From assembly GCA_035457725.1 (NCBI GenBank), contig DATIBC010000058.1:1-38668 (forward strand): a stretch of 38,668 nt of DNA. The letters run 5' to 3'. Origin of the DNA: DATFES01 sp035457725 (GTDB lineage: Bacteria > Pseudomonadota > Alphaproteobacteria > CACIAM-22H2). A program made the translations under genes and the position numbers. Of this stretch, positions 8,504 through 16,108 are shown piece after piece (position 1 is the first letter of the stretch; the number at the start of each line of letters is the position of its first letter). Below the pieces are notes generated by a model. That model was not told the origin of the DNA. It did not search any database and saw only the letters and a list, made by a program, of their open reading frames with translations.

Positions 8504-10237
8504 ATGATCGAAGACCGGCCGCACCTGCGCGGCGACATTGCCGTTTCGTTTGTCGCTTGCGCGCTGGTTGGTTTGATCGCCGCGTGCGGCGGCATCGCCT
8601 TCAACTATTTCGTCATCTTCGCGAACCGTATGTGGCTGCCCGACCCCATGCCGCTCGGTTTTGCCGATCTTGACGACACGACGACGCTCATGTGCCTGGC
8701 GCTCCCGGTCCTTGGCGGCGTGATCGTCGGGCAGCTAGCCCGACTGCTGCCCGATCGCCGCCCGCATGGTCCCGCCGACGCTATCCTCGCCGCGCACTCC
8801 GTTCCGGCGATGCTGGATCAACGCTCGGGCCTGATTTCGGCGGCCATGGCGGCGACCTCGTTGTCATTCGGCGCCTCCGTCGGCCAATACGGGCCGATTG
8901 TTCATCTCGGCGCGGTGCTCGGCTCGATGGCGACGCGGCTGTTTCGCCTGCCGGCCCGGCTCGGCGAAGTAATGCTCGGCGCCGGCGCCGCAGCGGCGGT
9001 TTCGGCCGTTTTCATCGCCCCGATCGGCGGCCTTCTCTTCGCCCACGAGGCCGTGCTGCGTCATTACGCGTTGCGCACCTTCGCGCCAGTCGCGGTCGCG
9101 TCGGTCATTGGCTATGTCACCACCTTGCTCGTCTTTCCGCATGGCATGGCGTTGCCGGCGCCCGGCGGCGGATTGATGCACCCGGCGTCGCTGCTGGTGT
9201 TGGTCGTCCTAGGCGTCGCCGCAGGGGGTGTCGCGGTCGCTTACATGCGGGCGATCGAGTTCGCCGGAGCGCTCGCCAAGCGCCTAGCCGTACCGGCGGC
9301 GCTCAAGCCGGCGATCGCTGGCCTGATCGTCGGCGTCGCGGCGATCAAGCTGCCGCAACTGCTCGGACTCGGTTTGGAGACGACCAATGCGGCGCTGGTC
9401 GGGCAGCTGGGTGGCGGTATGGCGCTGCTGTTGGTGGCGGCAAAGATTTTGGCAGTCGCGCTTTGTCTGGGATTTGGCTATCACGGCGGCGTATTCAGCC
9501 CGGCATTGTTCATCGGCGCCGCGTTCGGAGCGGCATGGGCCGCTCTACTTGACCCTGGATTGGCGTCGGTGCTGCCCGAGACGCTGTCGGCGAGCGCGCT
9601 GGCGATCGCCGGCATGGCCGCCGTGGTGAGCACGGTGGTCGGTGCGCCGATCTCGACGGTGATCATCGTTCTCGAATTGACGGGAAACTACGAAATGGCG
9701 ATCGGAACCACGATCTCCATCGTCTTCGCGCATCTCGTCACCCACCGTTTCGTCGGCCGATCGTTGTTCGACCGGCAGCTCATGGCGCGCGGACTCGATC
9801 TCTCCACCGGCCGCGAGCGCGTTGCACTGGCCCAGCAATCGATCACGCCGTGGATCGTCGGCGATTGCGTGCGCGTGACGCCCGAGGCGGCGGCCGAGAA
9901 TGTGATTCGCCAGCTTACCGACGCCGACGCGAGCGTCGCTTTTGTCGTCGACCGCGGCGGCCGATACCTTGGCCATCTTTCGCTCGTCGATCTCGTCCGC
10001 TCGGAACGGCGGGGCGACGGCGCGACCAAGGCCGGAGAGTTGCTGAGGCCCTCGGAAATTCGTCTCGCATCGAATGCGTCGCTGCTGGAGGCGATCCAGC
10101 TTCTCGGGCGCCTCACCGGCGAGAGCGCCCCGGTCGTGGACATCGACGGCGAGACGTTTCTTGGCGTCGTTCGCGAATCGTCGATCCTCGAGGCGTATCA
10201 AAAAATCAGCCAGGCGGTCCGCCGGCTCGAGGAGTAG
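8504..10237 (+). CDS. ClC-family chloride channel/transporter with C-terminal CBS pair, gating Glu missing
   Basis: A 577-residue ClC protein: membrane domain to about residue 430, then two CBS domains (450-577). The anion-binding loops deviate. The first, normally GSGIP, is HGPAD (88-92). The second, normally GREGP with the gating/proton-coupling glutamate, is GQYGP (127-131), so Glu is replaced by Tyr129. The third, GGVFSP (328-333), is normal, and the counterpart of the inner tyrosine is in LTGNYEM (Tyr396). Glu182 (AHEAVL) lies where E. coli ClC has its internal proton glutamate. By family knowledge, loss of the gating Glu uncouples proton exchange, so this may be a passive channel. The gene stands alone 100 bases after tctA; GAGGAG inside its end serves the next gene. 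Confidence 0.92.
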   Translation: MIEDRPHLRGDIAVSFVACALVGLIAACGGIAFNYFVIFANRMWLPDPMPLGFADLDDTTTLMCLALPVLGGVIVGQLARLLPDRRPHGPADAILAAHSVPAMLDQRSGLISAAMAATSLSFGASVGQYGPIVHLGAVLGSMATRLFRLPARLGEVMLGAGAAAAVSAVFIAPIGGLLFAHEAVLRHYALRTFAPVAVASVIGYVTTLLVFPHGMALPAPGGGLMHPASLLVLVVLGVAAGGVAVAYMRAIEFAGALAKRLAVPAALKPAIAGLIVGVAAIKLPQLLGLGLETTNAALVGQLGGGMALLLVAAKILAVALCLGFGYHGGVFSPALFIGAAFGAAWAALLDPGLASVLPETLSASALAIAGMAAVVSTVVGAPISTVIIVLELTGNYEMAIGTTISIVFAHLVTHRFVGRSLFDRQLMARGLDLSTGRERVALAQQSITPWIVGDCVRVTPEAAAENVIRQLTDADASVAFVVDRGGRYLGHLSLVDLVRSERRGDGATKAGELLRPSEIRLASNASLLEAIQLLGRLTGESAPVVDIDGETFLGVVRESSILEAYQKISQAVRRLEE

Positions 10238-10240
10238 ACA

Positions 10241-10876
10241 ATGCCAATGCTGGATGACCAAGAGACGCGGCCGCCGACAGAGCACCAACGGCTGCTTGCG
10301 CGACGCGACGATGCTGTTTTACCTTCGGGCGTGGGAGCGACCACAACAGGAATAACGGATTCGAGCGTGCGCACTGGCTTCGCGATCGCCATCGCCGCGT
10401 GCATGTGGGCGTTCGTCGGGCTGGCGCAGCCGCAGCCAAGTGATGCGACTCGTGAAACGGTGGTCTTCGATGAGCAGTTCCGCGACTGGCGCGCGCGATG
10501 CATCACTTCGCGCGCCGTCGCCGATTGTTACGCCCGACCGGATCGTCCGACGCCCGGAGTAGCCGTGCTCCTTGTGCCTCGAAACGCCGCGTTCGATCTC
10601 GTTGTGATCAGCCCCGATACCGCCGACCGGCTGACCGGCGCCTCGATCCAGATCGATCGCGGCCATTCACTGGAGGCACGGCAGTGCGAGGCGTCATTGT
10701 GCGCGTTTTCCGCCGAAGGCGTCCCGGATCTCGAGCAAGCGCTGCGGCTGGGCCGTATGGCGCTGCTGCGCGTGACACGCGCCGACAGGCCGGCGCTTGA
10801 GTTCGAGCTGAGCCTCAGCGGCGTGAGCGCCGCGCTCGATCGCGTCGCCAGCGCCCGCCAGGCGCGCCGACCGTGA
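10241..10876 (+). CDS. IalB-like secreted/membrane-anchored protein
   Basis: A 211-residue protein resembling the invasion-associated locus B (IalB) family. It has a DEQFRDWRARC block followed by three more cysteines (Cys87, 96, 149, 154), the four-cysteine pattern typical of the family. A hydrophobic stretch at 46-62 (GFAIAIAACMWAFVGLAQP) acts as signal or anchor, preceded by an unusually long polar segment of about 44 residues. ATG 10241 has GAGGAG six bases upstream inside the end of the ClC gene, which supports the long N-terminus; a GTG near residue 43 would give a conventional signal peptide. IalB proteins sit in the periplasm and affect envelope or stress traits; the biochemical role is unclear. 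Its 3' end overlaps the convergent sigma-factor gene by 62 bases. Confidence 0.75.
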   Translation: MPMLDDQETRPPTEHQRLLARRDDAVLPSGVGATTTGITDSSVRTGFAIAIAACMWAFVGLAQPQPSDATRETVVFDEQFRDWRARCITSRAVADCYARPDRPTPGVAVLLVPRNAAFDLVVISPDTADRLTGASIQIDRGHSLEARQCEASLCAFSAEGVPDLEQALRLGRMALLRVTRADRPALEFELSLSGVSAALDRVASARQARRP

Positions 10877-11456
10877 CGATCGCCGAGGGAGCGGCGCACG
10901 TCGCGCCCCGAGCCAACGACGAGCGATCGTCGGCCTGAGTTTCCTCCGACATGAGCCGGCGCAACTGCTCGCGTCCGCGAAACAGGCGCGACATGATCGT
11001 TCCAACCGGCACGCCGACGACTTTCGCCGCATGCTGATAGGTCAACCCCTCAAGCGCGACAAGGGCGATCGCCTCGCGCTGTTCCGCCGGCAGACAACGA
11101 ATCGCTCGCACCAGCTCGCGGCATTCGACATGGGTGAGCTGCCGCGCTGGGCTAGCCACTTGAAGTGCTGATTCGGCGATCGGCACGGTGGGAACGCTTC
11201 GTCGGCGTCGCAATATTCCGTCGGTGCGGACGTTGCGGAGCACGGTGAAGAGGTAAGCACGGAGATTTTCGATCCGCGCACCATCGCGCGCATAGACGAG
11301 CGCGCGCTTCAACGTCTCCTGAACCAGATCGTCGGCATCGGCGGGGTCTCCGACCCGCGAGATCGCGTAGCGACGCAAGCCCTTCACATGCGCGAAGAGC
11401 TCATCGTCGCGCTTTGGCCGCCGGCAATTATTCGCTGAACGCTTGCCAATGCCCAT
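10815..11456 (-). CDS. ECF-type RNA polymerase sigma factor
   Basis: About 213 residues. Region sigma-2 covers residues 18-85 (DADDLVQETLKRALVY, NLRAYLFTVLRN) and sigma-4 covers 113-170 (LPAEQREAIALVALEGLTY, then helix-turn-helix HAAKVVGVPVGTIMSRLFRGREQL). This is the pattern of extracytoplasmic-function sigma factors, which direct RNA polymerase to stress or envelope promoters. ATG 11456 is chosen because family members start close to sigma-2; the longer frame adds a basic, unconserved segment. The C-terminal 40 residues are a basic low-complexity tail, longer than usual, and its last part overlaps the end of the IalB-like gene. No anti-sigma gene is adjacent. Targets are unknown; the secreted-protein genes upstream are candidates. 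Confidence 0.9.
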   Translation of the reverse strand: MGIGKRSANNCRRPKRDDELFAHVKGLRRYAISRVGDPADADDLVQETLKRALVYARDGARIENLRAYLFTVLRNVRTDGILRRRRSVPTVPIAESALQVASPARQLTHVECRELVRAIRCLPAEQREAIALVALEGLTYQHAAKVVGVPVGTIMSRLFRGREQLRRLMSEETQADDRSSLARGATCAAPSAIVTVGAPGGRWRRDRARRSRR

Positions 11457-11588
11457 GTGCCGCCAAGGAAGGAGTTCGATCCGCCGAAAGTCTCGTACGC
11501 GAGGTGGGCGCAATGGGGTGACAAGAAGGTGACTTTACGTGTCGGCGTGCGCCGTCCGAGAAGCGGCTCGCGTGGCACGCAACGCGGC

Positions 11589-11619
11589 GCCCGGCCGAGA
11601 ACCCGCGCCTCGACCGGGC
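11589..11619 (-). terminator. hairpin after lipoprotein gene
   Basis: GCCCGGCCGAG (11589-11599) pairs with CTCGACCGGGC (11609-11619) with one mismatch, leaving a 9-base loop. It lies 54 bases past the stop of the leftward lipoprotein gene. No T-run follows on the minus strand, so a pause or RNA-stability stem is as possible as an intrinsic terminator. Confidence 0.4.
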
Positions 11620-11672
11620 GTTGCGCCGATCCGATGCTAACGATTATGGCGACATCGAGGCAGCGAACCCGT

Positions 11673-12650
11673 TTAGAGCGTGTTTCGGGTGTTGCGCCGC
11701 AAATCGCCGCTGTCGACTTCCGAGGCGAAGTTGACGTTGACCTTTGCCGTGCCGGCCGGCGGCTGGCGAAGCTCGGTGCGGAACGGCAGGCTCTGGCGCG
11801 GCGCGATCTCCTGCCCTTCCGGCTCGAACAGCCAGTGCTTCAACGTCGACCCGTTCGAATCCGTGATCCGCGCGCGCAACGCGGGCGCCGCTTGCGCACG
11901 GTTGCTCGTATTGACGATGACGCCACGAATGACAAGTGTCGATTCGCCGTTGACTGTCATACGCTCGGGCGGAACCAGATGTAGCTGCAGGCCCGATAAA
12001 CCGATTTGCTGGACCGTGCGCGACTGTTCAACGCACGGCCGGTAGGACGTGCCGCTTCCAACATAGCGATCGACGCAATTCTCCGATGAATAGCGCGCCC
12101 GGTCGACCGATGTCCAGTTTATGCCGATCCTTGTCGCCGTCGTCACCGGTCCGTCCTTGATCTGCAATGAATAAAGTCCCTGCGGCAACGGCTGCGCCGG
12201 TTGGATATGGGCGACATCGCCGTGCCCGACCAACCGCTCGATCCGCAGCGGCACCGAGAACGCCGGAAGATCCGGCTCGGCCCAGGTATTACCCGAAATC
12301 GGCGTGATGGAGCCCGACGTCGAGATTTCGCTGCGGACCCATGCCACTTTCTTCAAGACAATGACGTCCTCGTGCGGGCGGGCGCCTCCCACAACGGGGT
12401 GTTTGATGACGAACTCAAGGTAAGGGCCAAGGTCGGACCGCTGGTTCCAGGTCGAGACCTCCCAATCGCGATTGCCATCGAGACGATGCAGCTTGTTGTC
12501 CGCGGTGAGAAGAAATATGCCCCGCTCCTTTGGTACGGGCACGGTTCTGCCTGCGACTTTGACGCCGCTCGAACATGCCGAGGCGAGTACGCCGATCGCG
12601 ACCATCAGGACCGCGACGAGCAAACCCAGTTTTCTGTCGGATATTGTCAT
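11673..12650 (-). CDS. lipoprotein with C-terminal DUF3426-like domain
   Basis: A 325-residue protein. The N-terminus has a hydrophobic segment (LGLLVAVLMVAIGVL) ending in ASAC, a lipobox-like site with Cys26 as the probable lipidated residue. The last third (about 210-310) has the beta-rich pattern of DUF3426-type domains: LVIRGVIVNTSN, PALRARITDSNG, WLFEPEGQEIAPRQSLPF and a closing pp-based strand. The middle part is not recognised and holds two cysteines (ENCVDRYVG, YRPCVEQ). ATG 12650 has GGGAG upstream; the longer frame start at 12704 lacks support. It stands alone between two hairpins. The role is probably structural in the envelope. Confidence 0.75.
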   Translation of the reverse strand: MTISDRKLGLLVAVLMVAIGVLASACSSGVKVAGRTVPVPKERGIFLLTADNKLHRLDGNRDWEVSTWNQRSDLGPYLEFVIKHPVVGGARPHEDVIVLKKVAWVRSEISTSGSITPISGNTWAEPDLPAFSVPLRIERLVGHGDVAHIQPAQPLPQGLYSLQIKDGPVTTATRIGINWTSVDRARYSSENCVDRYVGSGTSYRPCVEQSRTVQQIGLSGLQLHLVPPERMTVNGESTLVIRGVIVNTSNRAQAAPALRARITDSNGSTLKHWLFEPEGQEIAPRQSLPFRTELRQPPAGTAKVNVNFASEVDSGDLRRNTRNTL

Positions 12651-12715
12651 TGATCGATCTCCCGCACGGTTGCCGGACACTGTACGAGTGGTTGGAAGGC
12701 GCAAGTGACGCGACC

Positions 12716-12744
12716 GGCAGTCCGGCGGGGGGCGCCGGACTGCC
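12716..12744 (-). terminator. strong hairpin after small Ser/Ala-rich gene
   Basis: GGCAGTCCGGC (12716-12726) and GCCGGACTGCC (12734-12744) form a perfect 11-base stem with a 7-base G-rich loop. It starts 22 bases beyond the stop of the leftward gene at 12766-13134. There is no clear T-run, but stem strength and position fit a terminator between this gene and the lipoprotein gene. Confidence 0.6.
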
Positions 12745-12765
12745 TACTCGCGCCACCTCGACGGC

Positions 12766-13134
12766 TCAGTCTGACTTCCGGCCGCCACTGGTCGCCGAAG
12801 CACGCGAGGTCGCGTTCGCCGAACAGCCCGCGCCTTCCTTGCGGACGAAGTCTTCGTCGTAGTCGGACTCGCGCTTATCGCCGCTCTGCGCCTCGGCCGA
12901 TGCCGTGGTGCGCGCCTCGCAACTTCCATCCTTGCCGCCGCTCTTGGCGCTCGACGACGCCGACGCGCTGGCACTGGCGCGCGCCTTGGCCGTGGATTTC
13001 TCAGGTGTTGTCGTCATGCTTTTCTCCTCCGCTCGCGGACTTTCGCCCAACGGCACGACTGCGGCGGCTCCGACGAGACCCGCAAGGGCGATCGCCGCAA
13101 TCATCCTCATCAATGCGTCGATACGAAGCGACAT
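12766..13134 (-). CDS. small secreted Ser/Ala-rich protein with two cysteines
   Basis: A 122-residue unrecognised protein. ATG 13134 follows GGAGGAATGC, an excellent ribosome-binding site, and excludes the longer frame. Residues 1-36 form a signal peptide or anchor (MRMIAAIALAGLVGAAAVVPL). The rest is low complexity: ASASASASSSAKSGG around 53-67, then an acidic patch ESDYDEDF (89-96). Two cysteines occur in similar settings, DGSCEART (Cys72) and GAGCSANAT (Cys104), which could form a disulfide. Its composition echoes the huge Ser/Ala-rich protein encoded just upstream on the same strand, so the two may work together, but hairpins separate the genes. Function unknown. Confidence 0.7.
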   Translation of the reverse strand: MSLRIDALMRMIAAIALAGLVGAAAVVPLGESPRAEEKSMTTTPEKSTAKARASASASASSSAKSGGKDGSCEARTTASAEAQSGDKRESDYDEDFVRKEGAGCSANATSRASATSGGRKSD

Positions 13135-13204
13135 GCATTCCTCCAGTTTGGCTGACCTACGAATGGGACCGAATGGGACCAATTCGGTTGCTGCGAGCGG
13201 GAAA

Positions 13205-13234
13205 GGGCGGCCGGGCCATGTCGCCCGGCCGCCC
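13205..13234 (-). terminator. perfect 12-bp hairpin terminator after repeat-protein gene
   Basis: GGGCGGCCGGGC (13205-13216), loop CATGTC, and GCCCGGCCGCCC (13223-13234) form a perfect 12-base stem. It lies 45 bases past the stop codon of the leftward repeat-protein gene. On the minus strand the stem is followed by TTTCCC, a short T-run. This is the most convincing intrinsic terminator in the window. Confidence 0.75.
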
Positions 13235-13279
13235 AGTCCGCCGAAAGCGCCCCGGAACGCCGGCGACGCCTTCGATCCG

Positions 13280-15493
13280 CTAGTTGACGGTCGACCCAAC
13301 CGACACCGAAGCGCCGGTGGTCGCGTCGGCCTGCGTGACGCCGTCGGTCACGTCGGCCGTCGCGCCAGCGTCGGCGATCGCTTCCGCGTCGCCGCGCGTC
13401 TTGGCGTGGGTCTGCGTCGACGTCGTCGCCTTGGACAAGCCAGGCGTATCGATGGCCTGCGCCTTCGCCTTCGAGTGCGCGATGCCCATCGACGGCGGCG
13501 CGCCCTCTTCGCTCGCCATGCCCTTCGCCAGCGAGTGCGAGATGGTCATGGACATATGCGGCGTCGAGATCGACTTGCTCATCGACTTCGCGCTTGCCGT
13601 CGCCGTGTTGCCACTGGCGTTTTGGCCATTCGCCGGCTGACCGGTCGTCTGGCCATTCGTACCGGTGGGTCCGGCGCTCGCCGCGGCGGTCCCTCCGGAA
13701 GCGTTGGCCGACGATCCGGCGTTGGCATTGGCGGACGCATTGCCGTTGTCGAGCCCGGCGTTCGCCGAAGCATTTGACTGCGCGTCCGCCTTACCGGCGC
13801 CGCTCGCCGAGGCTTCGGACTTGCCGACCGCTTGCGCTGAAGCAACGTCATCGCTGACCCCGGCGTTCGCCGCGGAGTGCGATGACGCGCTCGCCGTGCC
13901 GGTGCCCGTAACTTCGGCGCTGGCGCCAGCGTTGGCGTTGGCCGTCGTGGTGTCGTTGTTGACCCCGACTTCGGCCGCGGCGTTCGACGTCGCGTTGGCC
14001 GAGCCGTTACCGGTCGACGACGCTTCCGACGTGCCGCCGGCCTGAGCCGAGCCGTTCGCCGTGTCGACGCTGGCGTTGGCCGACGAATTGGCCGAGGCTT
14101 GCGCCGCGCCTTCGCCGGTTACTTCCGCGGTCGCGCCTGCGCTGGCCTCGGCCGTGGTCGTGCCGTTCGCGATGCCGACATTCGCCGAGGCGTTTGCCGA
14201 CGCGCTCGCTCCGCCTTGACCAGTCGCCGAGCCTTGGGCGCCGGACGACGCGTCGGCGACGCCGGTCCCATTATTCGCCGAAGCGTTGGCGTTGGCCGAA
14301 GCGTTCGCCGACGCGCTCGACGTGCCCGGACCTGAGACCGATCCGTTGGCGTTGGCTCCGGCGGTCGCCGTGGCCCCGTCATTGCCATAGCTCGCCGAAG
14401 CGTTGGCGCCGGCCGAAGCGCTCGCCGAGCCGGTGCCTGCGACTTCGGCGGTAGCGCCCGACGTTGCGTCGGCGGCCGCACCTCCGTTGCCGAGCGAGGC
14501 GTTGCCCGAGGCGTTGCCGGACGCCGACGCCAGCCCGCCGTTACCCGACGCCGCAGCCGAAGCATTGGCGGCCGAGGCGACACTGCCGCCGCCGTTGTTG
14601 CCGCTTACCGCCGCGGACGCGCCAGCCGAGGCGCTTGCCGAGCCATTGCCCGAGACGGACGCATTGGCGCCCGCCGATGCATCGGCGCCGAGGCCACCGT
14701 TGCTGGTCGACCCGTTGGCCGCGGCGTTGGCCGAAGCCGAGCTCTGGCCGCCGCTGCCCGACGCGCTTGCCGCGGCGTCCGCCGCTGCGCTCGCCGAGCC
14801 GCCGCTGGGACCCGAACTCGCGCCGGCGGAAGCATTCGCCGAGGCGCTCGCCGAGTTGCCGCCGGAAGCCGTACCGCTGGCGCCTGCGGTCGCATCGCCC
14901 GCCGCGGTTCCGGCACCATTACCGGCCGCGCCGTTGCCGGATCCGCCGGGTCCGCCGCTAGCGGCTGCTCCGGTCGTTCCACCATTGGACGTACCGCCAT
15001 TGGCCGACGCACTGGCGGAAGCATCTGCCGATGCGCTGCCGCTGGTGCCGCCGGCGCTCGCCGAGGAGTTCCCCGAAGCGCTCGCCGACCCGCCGCCAGA
15101 GCTGCTCGCCGACGCGTTCGAGGACGCGCTTGCGGAGGCGCTACCGCTACCGCTCGCCGAAGCGCCTGCATTCGCGCCAGCCGACGCGCTGCCGGTGCCA
15201 CCGGTCGAGCCGCCAGTTCCGGCAGTTCCCGCGGTGCCTGTGCCGCTGGTGCCAGTCCCCGCGGTCCCGCCAGCCGTCCCGCCGGACGTACCCGTGCCAC
15301 CTGCCGTGCCGCCGGCGCTGCCGCCGGACGATCCACCGGTGCCTCCACTGGCCGCCGCCAGAACGATCGTGTCCGGCTTGGATTTGCCGACATCAAGCGT
15401 CGGCGGAGCTGCGTTCGCTGACCCGGCGAACAGCAGCAACGCAAGCGCGCTTGCCGTCGCCAGGAGTTCGAGACGCTTCTGTTGGTATCGCAT
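13280..15493 (-). CDS. large secreted Gly/Ala/Ser/Asn-rich protein with 35-residue repeats
   Basis: A 737-residue exported protein. ATG 15493 follows GGAG and begins a clear signal peptide (RYQQKRLELL, hydrophobic core, GSANA with cleavage near residue 28). Residues 48-210 are Gly/Ser/Ala/Thr low complexity (GGTAGGT-type). Residues 211-599 are eleven repeats of about 35 residues, each starting G-x-G and followed by alternating Ala/Ser, an Asn/Gly turn and a second alternating stretch. Residues 600-640 are a Gln/Asn/Gly linker. The C-terminal 100 residues are different, with Met/His/Ser (SISTPHMSMTISHSLAKGM) and a final Ala/Asp/Thr stretch. There is no cysteine and there are very few aromatic residues. 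Alternating small residues suggest stacked beta strands, as in a solenoid or fibre. Function unknown; an extracellular matrix, adhesin or surface-fibre role is possible. Confidence 0.8.
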   Translation of the reverse strand: MRYQQKRLELLATASALALLLFAGSANAAPPTLDVGKSKPDTIVLAAASGGTGGSSGGSAGGTAGGTGTSGGTAGGTAGTGTSGTGTAGTAGTGGSTGGTGSASAGANAGASASGSGSASASASSNASASSSGGGSASASGNSSASAGGTSGSASADASASASANGGTSNGGTTGAAASGGPGGSGNGAAGNGAGTAAGDATAGASGTASGGNSASASANASAGASSGPSGGSASAAADAAASASGSGGQSSASANAAANGSTSNGGLGADASAGANASVSGNGSASASAGASAAVSGNNGGGSVASAANASAAASGNGGLASASGNASGNASLGNGGAAADATSGATAEVAGTGSASASAGANASASYGNDGATATAGANANGSVSGPGTSSASANASANANASANNGTGVADASSGAQGSATGQGGASASANASANVGIANGTTTAEASAGATAEVTGEGAAQASANSSANASVDTANGSAQAGGTSEASSTGNGSANATSNAAAEVGVNNDTTTANANAGASAEVTGTGTASASSHSAANAGVSDDVASAQAVGKSEASASGAGKADAQSNASANAGLDNGNASANANAGSSANASGGTAAASAGPTGTNGQTTGQPANGQNASGNTATASAKSMSKSISTPHMSMTISHSLAKGMASEEGAPPSMGIAHSKAKAQAIDTPGLSKATTSTQTHAKTRGDAEAIADAGATADVTDGVTQADATTGASVSVGSTVN
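13697..14863 (-). repeat. eleven tandem ~105-bp coding repeats
   Basis: These bases encode residues 211-599 of the secreted protein. Unit lengths read 35, 36, 35, 36, 35, 37, 35, 35, 35, 35 and 35 residues. The consensus is roughly G-x-G, ASASANASAN, four variable residues with N/D/G, then TxxAxAxAGAxAEVx. The later units alternate between an ending like SAEVT and one like SEASx, giving a 70-residue (210-base) super-unit. Nucleotide identity between units is limited, so the repeat is old and kept at protein level. Confidence 0.8.
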
Positions 15494-16108
15494 GGGTTCT
15501 CCATTCGCTTGCTGATCGGACTCGCAAAACGCGGTGGTGCCGTCGTGCGCATGATGAGTCGCAGCCGGAATACGAGCCATCGACCACGCGCGCGGCATTC
15601 ATCCACGTCGGGCGGCGGGTTCTGCGCCCCCGGCTGCGCCGTGCAACCGGAGACGCTCGCCAACCGCCCGACCGTAAGACCCGATGCGATATGCATTATT
15701 CCGGCGCATGGCGGACGAACCGTGACCGTTATGCGACTTGGCCGCACGGCGGCAAGAATCCGCCGCAATCCAATAGCTTCGGAAGACGACTCCCCGGTCT
15801 TCGCGTCGCGCTTGCGCCAAAAACGTCGAAAACGCGCGCCCGGCCACCCGATCGAGACGCGCCAGTCACTCGATCATAACCGGCATCACAAACCGATCAC
15901 GCGCGCATCACCGCCGCGTCCAAGCTTTGTCACTCGCCCGAGAGCCAAGCGGAACCATGTTCAATCGCAGCGGTGATGCGTCGCACGTCGATGCGAACGA
16001 CTTCGAGCATGCCGGCGGCATGAACGCCGCGAATGCCCGTATCGTCGCAAGTTCGGTTGGCGTGCGGGGTCTTGAATTCCTAAACATGCGAAACGTGGGA
16101 GAACATTG
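15494..16108. other. 615-bp divergent intergenic region
   Basis: This gap separates the leftward repeat-protein gene from the rightward PRC-barrel gene. Short open frames (for example 15599-15847 minus and 15927-16109 plus) lack ribosome-binding sites and protein-like composition. The only pattern seen is a set of ATCAC direct repeats at 15885-15911. No clear sigma-70 promoter was found for either gene; an alternative sigma factor could be used. Confidence 0.5.
15885..15911 (+). repeat. three ATCAC direct repeats in 11-base phase
   Basis: ATCAC occurs at 15885, 15896 and 15907, exactly 11 bases apart, with a near copy ATCAT at 15873 (12 bases before). Spacing by one helical turn is typical of sites for a cooperatively binding regulator. 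The repeats lie about 200 bases before the PRC-barrel start and 390 bases before the repeat-protein start. Confidence 0.35.

Noticed and set aside
13280..15493. CRISPR-like or DNA-level tandem array
   Set aside because: The repeats are coding, about 105 bases, diverged at DNA level and without spacers; they are protein repeats.
14403..15515. 370-residue Pro/Ala/Leu-rich open frame on the plus strand
   Set aside because: It is the antisense shadow of the Gly/Ala/Ser repeat gene (GCC/GGC codons read as GGC/GCC/CCG). It has no ribosome-binding site or signal peptide, while the minus-strand gene has both.
15599..15847. 82-residue minus-strand frame in the gene-free region
   Set aside because: Non-ATG start, no ribosome-binding site, Arg-rich translation without recognisable features.
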